DNA of 64,000 bases, taken from Pseudomonas sp. GR 6-02 (GTDB lineage: Bacteria > Pseudomonadota > Gammaproteobacteria > Pseudomonadales > Pseudomonadaceae). The DNA lies in the NCBI RefSeq assembly GCF_001655615.1, contig NZ_CP011567.1, positions 1,054,001 through 1,118,000 on the forward strand. Direction: 5' to 3'. The number at the start of each line of letters is the position of its first letter. Positions within the stretch are counted from its first letter, which is position 1. Below, in pieces: positions 36,901-43,125 of the stretch. The translations under genes and the position numbers were made by a program. The notes under the pieces were generated by a model. It did not search any database and was not told the origin of the DNA. It saw only the letters and a program-made list of their open reading frames with translations.

Positions 36901-37068
36901 GGGCAGCTGCGCGGCCACCTGAATGGTCGGGAATTCCGCTTCCGGCAGTGGCGCGATCGACAGTCGCGGGAAGGCGATGACGCCGAGCAATATAAGGGCA
37001 AAGGTCAGCAGGACCGTCGCCACCGGATGATCGATGCACCACGCGGAAATGGAACCGTGGCCCTTCAT
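33967..37068 (-). CDS. RND-family inner-membrane efflux transporter (MdtB/MdtC-like)
   Basis: This is a proton-driven multidrug-type exporter subunit of the HAE1 class. The 1033-residue product has the duplicated RND layout: 12 membrane helices and two large periplasmic loops. Key proton-relay residues are visible: the Asp pair in VGFVVDDAIVVVENIHRH (helix 4) and the Lys in IGIVKKNGILMIDFAL (helix 10). The N-terminal HPVATVLLTFALILLGVIAFP and SRAQYQY motifs point to the MdtBC/MuxBC subgroup, which often uses two RND subunits; only one is encoded here and no outer-membrane channel gene is adjacent. It overlaps the membrane-fusion gene by four bases. Confidence 0.92.
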   Translation of the reverse strand: MKGHGSISAWCIDHPVATVLLTFALILLGVIAFPRLSIAPLPEAEFPTIQVAAQLPGANPETMASSVATPLEVQFSAIPGVTQMTSSSALGSTILTLQFTLDKSIDTAAQEVQAAINTAAGKLPKDMPNLPTWRKVNPADSPVLILSINSPQMPGTELSDLVETLLARQISQIDGVGQVNITGQQRPAIRVQASADKLAAIGLTLADIRLAIQKTSLNQAKGALYGESSISTLSTNDQLFHPEDYSQLIVSYKNGAPVHLKDVAKVVNGSEDAYIQAWADGQPGVNLVIFRQPSANIVETVDRIQAALPTLNAMLPASVQVKVLIDRTQTIRASLHEVEVTLLIAILLVVAVMALFLRQLSATLIVTAVLGVSLTASFALMYIMGFSLNNLTLVAIVVSVGFVVDDAIVVVENIHRHLEAGDGMREAAIKGAGEIGFTVVSISFSLVAAFIPLLFMGGVVGRLFKEFALTATSTILISVVVSLTLAPTLAALFMRAPAHHAHSKPGFGERLLALYDKGLRRALAHQTLMIGVFGLSLGLAIAGYIFIPKGFFPVQDTGFVLGTTEAAADISYGDMVKKHLAMAEIVAADPAVETFSHSVGVSGSNQTIANGRFWISLKKRGDRDVSASQFIDRIRPQLMKVPGIVLYLRAGQDINLSSGPSRAQYQYVLKSNDGALLSTWTQRLTEKLRSNPAFRDISNDLQLGGSITHISIDRTAAARFGLTASDVDEALYDAFGQRQINEFQTQTNQYNVILELDTKQRGKAESLNYFYLRSPLSGEMVPLSALAKFDAPTIGPLSIAHDGMFPAANLSFNLASGVALGDAVIMLNQAKADIGMPAAISGNFQGAAQAFQSSLASQPWLILAALVAVYIILGVLYESFVHPLTIISTLPSAGLGAVIMLWICGQDFSIMALIGLVLLIGIVKKNGILMIDFALDAQRNRGLPPLEAIHEACLTRFRPIIMTTLAALLGALPLMIGYGTGAELRQPLGIAVVGGLLVSQALTLFTTPVIYLWLERIFHRPTPAQQPVLATTD

Positions 37069-38225
37069 GGTTTTGGCTCCGACTGGACCACTTGCGGTGG
37101 CTCGCTCAGTACCTGAACCGTCGAGCCGGGTTTGAGTCTCGATTGGCCGTCGCTGACCAGCACGTCGCCCGGTTTAACGCCTTTGATAATGTCCTGGCCG
37201 CTGCCTTGATAAACCATCTGTACCTGCACGGCTTCGACCTTGTCGCCGTTGACCCTGTACACGAAATGTTGATCGAGCCCGCGTTGTACGACCGTGGGCG
37301 GCACCACCAGCGCATTTTTATCCAGCGCCGTCTGAATCTTTACCGTCACCAGCAGGCCCGGCCAGAGTTTCTGTGCGGGGTTGGCGAATTCGGCCTTGGC
37401 GCGGATGGTGCCGGTGTTGGCGTTGATCTGGTTGTCGATCAGGGTCAGGTGACCTTCGCCCAGCAGGTTGCCGGTTTCACCGTCAGTGTCGGCGCCGATG
37501 TAAGCCTTGACCGGTGCTTGCTGTGGATTGTTGATCAGGCCTTGCAGGGTCGGCAGCATTTGCTGCGGCAGGGAAAACTCCACGGCGATCGGGTCGATCT
37601 GGGTCACCGTGAACAGACCTTGGGTGTCGGTCATGCGCAGGAAGTTGCCTTCATCGACTGTGCGAATACCAACGCGACCGGTGACTGGCGAGCGAATCTG
37701 TGTGTAGGAAAGCTGCACCAGAGCGGCGTCGATGGATGCCTGATTGCCTTGGGCGGTGGCTTTGAGTTGGTTGACCAGGGCTTGTTGCTGGTCGTAGGTC
37801 TGCTTGGACACGCCGTCGTCGACCCTCAGCAATTTGTAGCGCTTGAGGTTGACCTGGGCCACTTGCAGTTGCGCCTGGCTTTCGCCCAGTTGCGCCCGGG
37901 CCTGGTCGAGGCTGGCGCGGATCGAGCGGTCATCGAGGGTGGCCAGCAGGTCACCCTGGTTCACCAGTTGGCCTTCCTTGACCAGCAGTTTGGTGAGGAT
38001 GCCGTCGATTTGCGGGCGCACGACCACGCTGTGCAAGGACAACACCGAGCCGATGCCGCTGACGTAGCGGGGCACATCTTTTTCGACGACGCTGACCACC
38101 CGCACGGGAATGGCGGTGGGGGCGGCCAGTTTGGTGGCGGCGGGTTTGGTGGCGTACCAAACGCCCGTCGCTGCCAGGGCGATCAGAAGGGCGGCGAGCA
38201 GGGCGGTTTTTTTCTGAATTCGCAT
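37065..38225 (-). CDS. RND efflux periplasmic adaptor (MdtA-like membrane-fusion protein)
   Basis: The adaptor bridges the RND pump and an outer-membrane channel. The 386-residue product has an N-terminal membrane anchor (KKTALLAALLIALAATGVWY), a lipoyl half (VVRPQIDGILTKLLVKEGQLV), a coiled-coil hairpin (residues ~100-170), the second lipoyl half (IRSPVTGRVGIRTVDEGN) and beta-barrel/membrane-proximal domains. It is the first gene of the operon with the RND pump and the two-component pair. The missing TolC-like partner is presumably encoded elsewhere. Confidence 0.92.
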   Translation of the reverse strand: MRIQKKTALLAALLIALAATGVWYATKPAATKLAAPTAIPVRVVSVVEKDVPRYVSGIGSVLSLHSVVVRPQIDGILTKLLVKEGQLVNQGDLLATLDDRSIRASLDQARAQLGESQAQLQVAQVNLKRYKLLRVDDGVSKQTYDQQQALVNQLKATAQGNQASIDAALVQLSYTQIRSPVTGRVGIRTVDEGNFLRMTDTQGLFTVTQIDPIAVEFSLPQQMLPTLQGLINNPQQAPVKAYIGADTDGETGNLLGEGHLTLIDNQINANTGTIRAKAEFANPAQKLWPGLLVTVKIQTALDKNALVVPPTVVQRGLDQHFVYRVNGDKVEAVQVQMVYQGSGQDIIKGVKPGDVLVSDGQSRLKPGSTVQVLSEPPQVVQSEPKP

Positions 38226-38420
38226 GCGAGTGGGGCGCCGGGCTGAGTGGTCTGGTTTTGTCAGGTTTATACCTTCCTTTATAAACCTGTTCGCCGGTCA
38301 GGAGCGTGACTGGTAACTGACGGCTCTGTCAGTTTGGACCTCCTTTGGTTGTTGCTGATTCCTTTGGTCTTGGCGGCCTTTGGGCCGACCATGTTCTTGT
38401 GGGTGGTGTACATATCCGTT
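38226..38420. other. Gene-free upstream region of the efflux operon
   Basis: This leader should contain the promoter of the minus-strand adaptor-pump-regulator-kinase operon. I see no convincing -35/-10 pair or operator palindrome. The short plus-strand frame from 38334 continues into repeat DNA and is not a credible gene. Confidence 0.5.
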
Positions 38421-38745
38421 GCTGCGGTAACGGCGGCTTATGGTTTCGCCCTTACGGCGAGTCCCTTTTGGCAAACGCCCCAAAAGGAACCAAAAGGTCT
38501 CGCCCCGAACGTACGGCCCCTCGCTGAGGCTCGGGGTTCCTTCGCTCCGGTATCCATCTGGGGGCATCGCCCTACGGTTGGCTTCGCTTCAACCTACATG
38601 CGATGTGTTCGACTGCGTCGAACGGCGCTGCGCGCCAATCCCCAGATGAACACCGGAACGAGGCCTCCCGAAGGGGCGGGTGAATCAAGATCAAAAGCGG
38701 CAGGCGAGCTAACGCTCGGCCTGTAGTTTGGCGGGTGTACGCCGC
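38421..38745. repeat. Long structured dispersed repeat
   Basis: This GC-rich block consists of nested palindromes: CCTTTTGG / CCAAAAGG (38464-38471 with 38480-38487), and an imperfect 21-base-pair stem joining 38543-38563 with 38640-38660 (GGGG TCTAC core to CAGATG CCCC, three mismatches). CGAGC / GCTCG lies near 38705. I recognise this wording from fluorescent Pseudomonas intergenic spaces, where it recurs, but cannot count copies here. Short open frames across it are not genes. Confidence 0.65.
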
Positions 38746-38751
38746 TTCATC

Positions 38752-38780
38752 GTAGGAGCGAGGCTTGCCCGCGAAGGCGG
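38752..38780 (+). repeat. REP unit
   Basis: The 29 bases starting GTAGGAGCGAGGCTTGCCCG and ending GAAGGCGG are identical to positions 42609-42637 less one base at the start. This is the common REP unit of the P. fluorescens group. Confidence 0.85.
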
Positions 38781-38817
38781 CCTGACAGCCGACCAATTTC
38801 TTTCGTCTGTACCCGAA

Positions 38818-38878
38818 TGATCGTTCCCACGCTCCCGCGTGGGAATGCCGCCAGGGACGCTCCGCGTGCCGCTTTTGA
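38818..38878. repeat. Intergenic hairpin repeat
   Basis: TTCCCACGC (38824-38832) pairs perfectly with GCGTGGGAA (38837-38845) around a four-base loop, followed by a second imperfect arm ACGCTCCGCGTGCCGC. GATCGTTCCCACGC hairpins of this kind are a frequent short repeat in Pseudomonas intergenic DNA; that link is from memory. Confidence 0.7.
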
Positions 38879-38942
38879 ATGTTTAATCGATGTGCCTGAA
38901 CGCAGACCTTTCCCACGTATCTTTCAGGTTGTTCGTCGGAAG

Positions 38943-39168
38943 CGGGCTCTCTAGTCTTTTGCTGTCGCTGACAATTCAGCGATCGGGTGTGAGAGCCCGG
39001 AAGAGGTTTTAATCCATCGCCAGTACCACCATAATCGCCGCCAGCTTATCCGCTGCCTGCAATGCTCTATGGCGGCTGTGTGCGGGCGGACTTCGGTCCG
39101 GCCGGGTTTGATCCTCTACCGGTTTCTCACTCCGCACATAGCTGCCACCACTCCGTCGCGTGAGAAAC
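38943..39168 (+). promoter_or_regulatory. Candidate structured 5' leader RNA of the DUF6124-like gene
   Basis: Two helical domains precede the gene at 39206. Domain 1: CGGGCTCTC (38943-38951) pairs with GAGAGCCCG (38991-38999), enclosing the hairpin TCGCTGA/TCAGCGA (38965-38971 with 38976-38982). Domain 2: 39070-39086 pairs with 39131-39147, 17 consecutive pairs including three G-U, enclosing CGGAC-TTCG-GTCCG (39087-39100). GTTTCTCAC (39122-39130), in the loop of that stem, is perfectly complementary to GTGAGAAAC (39160-39168) outside it, so an H-type pseudoknot is possible. The G-U pairs suggest an RNA rather than a DNA palindrome. No Rfam search was possible. Confidence 0.6.
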
Positions 39169-39205
39169 GATGAGTGATGGCTCCAATTGATTAGAGGATG
39201 TTTCA

Positions 39206-39577
39206 ATGAGCAACAAGTTAATCCCCGATCCACCCTTCAACACCACCACCCCCAACGCCGAAGCCTCGCGCGCCGAAGAATTACTCAAAGACCGCGAAGC
39301 CATAAAACGCGCGCTCGACTACTACCTCGATCCCCCAACGCCCTACACCGAAAAAAAACGCCGCCCCAGCACCATGTTCATCGTCGCCCCGAATATGGAT
39401 ACCGAAAGCCTCTTGGCCCACGCCTACGAATCGTTAGCCACGGCGAGTGTCCTGGCCAGCGATTTCGCCAACGTCCTGACCGGCCCGCAGCGCTACATGG
39501 CGCTGGCGATTCAACAGAGCATCATGCTGGCGGAGCTGGCGGTGAACCGGGCGCTGGATAACGTCGATCCGGCGTAG
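39206..39577 (+). CDS. Small DUF6124-family-like protein
   Basis: The 123-residue product (MSNKLIPDPPFNTTTPNAEA at its start) resembles the short Pseudomonas proteins grouped as DUF3077/DUF6124; the family name is from memory. It has no signal peptide or membrane segment. A disordered N-terminal third is followed by two amphipathic helices (MDTESLLAHAYESLATASV and ALAIQQSIMLAELAVNRALD), a plausible oligomerising helical bundle. GAGG precedes the ATG by nine bases. Its function is unknown; the long folded leader upstream suggests post-transcriptional control. Confidence 0.8.
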   Translation: MSNKLIPDPPFNTTTPNAEASRAEELLKDREAIKRALDYYLDPPTPYTEKKRRPSTMFIVAPNMDTESLLAHAYESLATASVLASDFANVLTGPQRYMALAIQQSIMLAELAVNRALDNVDPA

Positions 39578-39591
39578 ACCGCGTTATCGTT

Positions 39592-39615
39592 CCATCGCGA
39601 GCAGGCTCGCGATGG
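39592..39615. repeat. Short perfect palindrome (REP-like)
   Basis: CCATCGCGAGC pairs with GCTCGCGATGG with only two bases between. It lacks a T-run, so it is a REP-type half element rather than a clear intrinsic terminator, although it lies 15 bases after the preceding stop. Confidence 0.6.
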
Positions 39616-39739
39616 CGGTTGGTCAGTCGGCACAAAACCCGACTGACCAGCTGCAGCCTGCAGCCTCCGACACAGGTATACTGCCGCCTTTCGCGGCTCG
39701 CCTACCGGGCCCGACTCTTTAGCATCACCCGGAGCTTTC

Positions 39740-39997
39740 ATGACTTCCCCGACACAACCGCCGGTTGCCGACGCTTTGCGCGACGACCAGGCAGACCTGC
39801 CCGACAGCGTCGACTCCAGCGCCGACAGCGAAACCAAAGCGGCGATCCCGGCGTTCAAGTTTCCGTTCAAGCCGGGGGAACTGGCCGGCGCGAAGAGCGC
39901 CAGCCAGCCTTGGTACAAGAATGGCGCCAAGAACGGCCACACCAAGACCCCGGGCGCAGCGCCTCCTGGCACTCGTCGTTCGATGGGCAAACGCTGA
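39740..39997 (+). CDS. Small uncharacterised protein
   Basis: The 85-residue product is not recognised. Its first half is acidic and Ser/Asp/Pro-rich, its second half basic (FPFKPGELAGAKSASQPWYK and a terminal RRSMGKR), with no membrane segment or cysteine, so it is probably largely disordered. GGAG lies eight bases before the ATG and codon use is typical of the region. Other frames across it are less plausible. It resembles short Pseudomonas-specific hypothetical proteins. Confidence 0.65.
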   Translation: MTSPTQPPVADALRDDQADLPDSVDSSADSETKAAIPAFKFPFKPGELAGAKSASQPWYKNGAKNGHTKTPGAAPPGTRRSMGKR

Positions 39998-40121
39998 CCG
40001 CCAGGCGTTTTTTGTCGGTAGCAGTTCCTTCTGTCATTGAGACAATTCCCACAAGGATGAGCGATTTGTCCTCTGGGAAGTCGGTGACCACTCATCAAAG
40101 ATTCATGTCCCTGAATGCTTG

Positions 40122-41279
40122 ATGACGGTCACCGAAATGCCTTTGGTAAAAATCTTCTCCCTGTTGTCGCTGGTGGTCCTGACCGCCGGCTGTGTTTCGT
40201 CTGCGGCCAATCCACAGATCCGTTTCGGGGTCGAGGCCCTGGTTCCCCCCTTCGAGAGTCGCAACGACAAAGGTGAGCTGGTCGGATTGAACATCGAACT
40301 GGGTAATGCGCTATGTACCGAACTCAAAAAACGCTGTGTCTGGGTTGATCAGGATTACGCCACCAATATCCCGGCCCTGGAGGCCAACCATTTCGATGTG
40401 ATCATGCCCATGACGGCAACGCCGGCGCGTCGAGAACGGCTCGACTTCACCGATAATCTTTATCCCTTGAACAGCCGTCTGGTGGCGCGTACAGGGGCGA
40501 ATCTGCAGCCGGATGCGCAATCGCTCAAAGGCAAGCGTGTCGGCGTTCTGACAGGTACCAGCCGTGAGGCGTTCGCCAAGTCCCGTTGGGCTCCGGCGGG
40601 AGTGACGGTGCGCAGTTTTCATTTCAACAGTCAACTGATAGCCAGCCTGCTGGCGGGTGAGATCGACGCGACCCTGCAAGACTCGATTGAAATCACCCAG
40701 GCGTTTTTAAGTCAGCCTCAGGGGCAAGGATTTGATTTTGCCGGGCCTGCGCTCAAGGACCCCATGCTGGGCAGTGGCGTGGCGATGGCTGTGCGAAAAT
40801 CCGACACCGCCTTGCGCGATGAGCTGAATGCGGCCCTTGAGCGTCTCAAGCAGAATGGCCAGTACCAGGCGATTACCGGGCGCTACCTACCGCCCACCGT
40901 GCCAGATTCGCCACGCTATTTCCCTGCTGAAGGAGGCTTGCCATTCTCCGAAGCGGTGCAAGCCGGCACCACCCTCTATCTGTCCGGCGTGCTCGGGACG
41001 GGCTCCGATGGCGAGTTGGTCAAGGGCGGGATTGTCCCGCAGATAACCCAGACCATGGAAAATCTGCAAGCCGCATTACACCGCAGTGGTTCGACGTTGT
41101 CTCAGCTGGTCAAATGCACGGTCATCCTTGCAGACATCAATGATTTCGCTGCCATGAATACGGTGTATAGCCGCTATTTTCCGGCGGACCGTTTGCCTGC
41201 TCGCACGACATTCGCTGGCAAAAAGCTGGTGCTGGATGCGCGCGTGGAAGTCGAATGCCTGGCGGTTGCTGCTCGCTAA
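40122..41279 (+). CDS. Lipoprotein fusing an amino-acid-binding domain to a RidA domain
   Basis: The 385-residue product has a lipoprotein signal ending LTAGC (Cys24, or Cys19 if the ATG at 40137 is used). A family-3 solute-binding domain follows at residues ~33-265 (RFGVEALVPPFESRNDKGEL, FDVIMPMTATPARRERLDFT, GKRVGVLTGTSREAF). A RidA/YjgF domain fills ~268-385 (AGTTLYLSGVLG, KCTVILADINDFAAMN, LPARTTFAG, VEVECLAV), keeping the Arg and Glu that in RidA handle enamine/imine intermediates. The frame is continuous. RidA is normally a free cytosolic deaminase, so an exported fusion is unusual. No permease or ATPase genes are adjacent. A TTG at 40119 is a further possible start. Confidence 0.85.
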   Translation: MTVTEMPLVKIFSLLSLVVLTAGCVSSAANPQIRFGVEALVPPFESRNDKGELVGLNIELGNALCTELKKRCVWVDQDYATNIPALEANHFDVIMPMTATPARRERLDFTDNLYPLNSRLVARTGANLQPDAQSLKGKRVGVLTGTSREAFAKSRWAPAGVTVRSFHFNSQLIASLLAGEIDATLQDSIEITQAFLSQPQGQGFDFAGPALKDPMLGSGVAMAVRKSDTALRDELNAALERLKQNGQYQAITGRYLPPTVPDSPRYFPAEGGLPFSEAVQAGTTLYLSGVLGTGSDGELVKGGIVPQITQTMENLQAALHRSGSTLSQLVKCTVILADINDFAAMNTVYSRYFPADRLPARTTFAGKKLVLDARVEVECLAVAAR

Positions 41280-41287
41280 AGTAAAAG

Positions 41288-41318
41288 AACCGCTGCGCAC
41301 GGATGCTGCGCAGCGGTT
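41288..41318. terminator. Bidirectional hairpin between convergent genes
   Basis: AACCGCTGCGCA (41288-41299) pairs perfectly with TGCGCAGCGGTT (41307-41318) around a seven-base loop. T-rich flanks are short on both sides. It lies between convergent stops at 41279 and 41325. Confidence 0.8.
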
Positions 41319-41324
41319 TGGCGT

Positions 41325-42074
41325 TTACGCTGCCCGCAACGAAATAAACGCATAGTTCAGCGGCGCTTCAGTCACCACCTGCGCCCCGGCCGCCAGCACT
41401 TGCCCGGCGATATCATCGCCAGACACATGAAACAGCCATTCTCCGCCCGACCCGGCCTGCGATTGCTGCGCCACCTGATCGATCACCATGGCAAACGCGG
41501 TCATGTCCGGCAGATATGCGGTAAACCCATCGCCTTTCAGCGCTGTCGTTCGAATCCCCAATAGCGCGCAAATCGCATCCTTGGCCTGAATCTCATCGCG
41601 ATCCGCTTGGCGAGAGCGCTGGATCAATCCCGCCAGTTCCTGATCGACCAGTTCACCGCCAACAATCAGATCCGGGCCTTTGTCCCATGACTCGGGCGGG
41701 CAATCCTTTGCTGCCGGGTTGAGCGGGATGTGCGGGTTGATTTCCATTGGATAGATGCGGCAAACCAGCGGTCGGCGTTCGTAGATGCTGCAGAGGTTGT
41801 CTTCGTCAAGATTCCGGCAGGGGCCGACGTTGTAGGCGGCAAAGGTGATCGCCACGTGCGCTTCGCAAGTGCCACTGCGAACCAGCGCCGAACGGCGTTC
41901 GGCGTGTTCGCGTTGTTGTGTTGGCAGGCCCAGGCCGTTGGCGAGAAAGGCTTCCACCAGCACGATCACCTGGCCGCCATCTGCCGCCCACATGCGGGCT
42001 TCGGCCAGTGTCAGGGGAACATGGTGGTCGTTGCAGCATTTGCCACAACCTACGCAGGAAAACGGTGTATTCAT
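41325..42074 (-). CDS. YkgJ-family cysteine-cluster protein
   Basis: YkgJ-family proteins are predicted zinc or iron-sulfur binding proteins of unknown role. The 249-residue product starts with FSCVGCGKCCNDHHVPLT (residues 5-22) and has a second cysteine group around GPCRNLDEDNLCSIYERRP and VCRIYPME, the classic family signature. The ATG at 42074 places the first Cys cluster at residue 7, as usual; a longer reading to 42140 adds a non-family extension. It appears monocistronic. Confidence 0.85.
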   Translation of the reverse strand: MNTPFSCVGCGKCCNDHHVPLTLAEARMWAADGGQVIVLVEAFLANGLGLPTQQREHAERRSALVRSGTCEAHVAITFAAYNVGPCRNLDEDNLCSIYERRPLVCRIYPMEINPHIPLNPAAKDCPPESWDKGPDLIVGGELVDQELAGLIQRSRQADRDEIQAKDAICALLGIRTTALKGDGFTAYLPDMTAFAMVIDQVAQQSQAGSGGEWLFHVSGDDIAGQVLAAGAQVVTEAPLNYAFISLRAA

Positions 42075-42157
42075 TGAAGGGCCAGTGACCTGTGAGGGCA
42101 TGAAACGGCGACAGAAAGCCACCGCAAAGGCCTGTGCCAAAGCAAGTTATGCGCCAT

Positions 42158-42484
42158 TCACTGCGCTTTTGTGGTTGGACGGATGGAGTCCCATTCGGTG
42201 ATGTAAGCGGTTTTGCTTTTCTTGTTGTAGAGGCACAGCTCGGTGCCTTGCTGGCCTTTCATGTGTTTTTGCGGGTACTGGCCTTGCAGCAGGAGCGCGG
42301 TATAACCGACCCGGTCATCGAACTGCGCGGCGTTGCCGACGGGTTGGGGTTTTTTCAGGCCGCTGGCCTTGGTGCAACTGGCGAGCACGGCTCTGTCGAA
42401 GGCGGCCCAGGCATCGGGGCTGGAGGCGTGGGCATGGGCGGCGAGGGTGGTGAGACAGAGGAAGGTCAGGGTGGTGGCTTTCAT
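42158..42484 (-). CDS. Small periplasmic protein of unknown function
   Basis: The 108-residue product has a signal peptide (MKATTLTFLCLTTLAAHAHA, cut before SSPDAW) and a mature part of about 88 residues with two cysteines (in LASCTKASGL and ELCLYNKK) that could form a disulfide. The middle has a conserved-looking DDRVGYTALLLQGQYP. I do not recognise a named family. The ATG at 42484 is chosen because it gives the signal peptide; the frame continues upstream into REP DNA. Confidence 0.75.
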   Translation of the reverse strand: MKATTLTFLCLTTLAAHAHASSPDAWAAFDRAVLASCTKASGLKKPQPVGNAAQFDDRVGYTALLLQGQYPQKHMKGQQGTELCLYNKKSKTAYITEWDSIRPTTKAQ

Positions 42485-42557
42485 GATCAGGCATCCTTGG
42501 CGTGTAGTGGTCAAGGTCGGAGTATGCCTGATGGTTTGATGTCGGTTGTGCGGGCCT

Positions 42558-42637
42558 CTTCGCGGGCAAGCCTCGCTCCTACAGGTCATGCGTCGATCAC
42601 ATCGAATCTGTAGGAGCGAGGCTTGCCCGCGAAGGCG
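42558..42637. repeat. Paired inverted REP units (BIME-like)
   Basis: Positions 42558-42584 and 42608-42634 are a perfect 27-base inverted repeat (TGTAGGAGCGAGGCTTGCCC in the second arm) separated by 23 bases. The second arm matches the single REP at 38752. Paired inverted REPs are the form mobilised by REP-associated RAYT transposases; no such transposase gene is in this window. Confidence 0.88.
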
Positions 42638-42640
42638 GTC

Positions 42641-43123
42641 TCAGACTGGAACCAGCTCCCGGCGGACCACATACATCCCGGCACTTTCATACAAACCCCG
42701 CGCCCGAAGGTTGTCTTCCCGCACCTTCAAATCCACAAAACCTTCGCGGCGCTGCGCAAACACCTTGAAAGCATGGAGCAGCAGCGCACGGCCAAGTCCG
42801 AGGCCTCGAGCACGCGGGTGCACCACCAAGTCCTTGATGTAGGCACTGGTCCAGCACTGGGCGACGCCGACGATGCCTTCGGCATCCAGAGCGATGAAGC
42901 ACAGGGTAGGATCGTATTCAGGATCGGTTTCGAAACGCTGTTGCCAGACTTCCAGCGCCGGCACGCGACCGCCGCCTTCCCGATAACCCAGTTCCATCAA
43001 GTGATGAACGGCTTCGGCGAGTTCGGGACGGTACTCGGTCAACTCAATGTCGTTTGGCCAAGTGAAAGGCGGCACACCCTCGGCGAGGTTGCGCAGCATC
43101 AGAAAACAAAAGTCCTCGGCCAC
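42641..43123 (-). CDS. GNAT-family N-acetyltransferase
   Basis: The product of about 160 residues has the GNAT core: beta-4/motif A LVVHPRARGLGLGRALLLHAF, containing the acetyl-CoA pyrophosphate loop R-x-x-G-x-G, preceded by FIALDAEGIVGVAQCW and followed by VREDNLRARGLYESAGM. The substrate is unknown. I use a GTG at 43123 (VAEDFCFLMLRNLAEG), four bases after the cheV stop; an ATG at 43099 would shorten it by eight residues. It may be cotranscribed with cheV. Confidence 0.82.
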   Translation of the reverse strand: MAEDFCFLMLRNLAEGVPPFTWPNDIELTEYRPELAEAVHHLMELGYREGGGRVPALEVWQQRFETDPEYDPTLCFIALDAEGIVGVAQCWTSAYIKDLVVHPRARGLGLGRALLLHAFKVFAQRREGFVDLKVREDNLRARGLYESAGMYVVRRELVPV

Positions 43124-43125
43124 AC

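Noticed and set aside
38334..38726. 130-residue plus-strand frame in the dispersed repeat
   Set aside because: It is composed of repeat palindromes, with no ribosome-binding site and atypical residue use.
39009..39233. 74-residue minus-strand frame across the folded leader
   Set aside because: It lies over the inverted repeats upstream of the DUF6124-like gene; its sequence is explained by the RNA structure, and it overlaps that gene's start.
42558..42637. Possible CRISPR-like repeats
   Set aside because: Only one inverted pair with a single spacer, matching REP elements. There is no array of direct repeats and no cas gene in the window.
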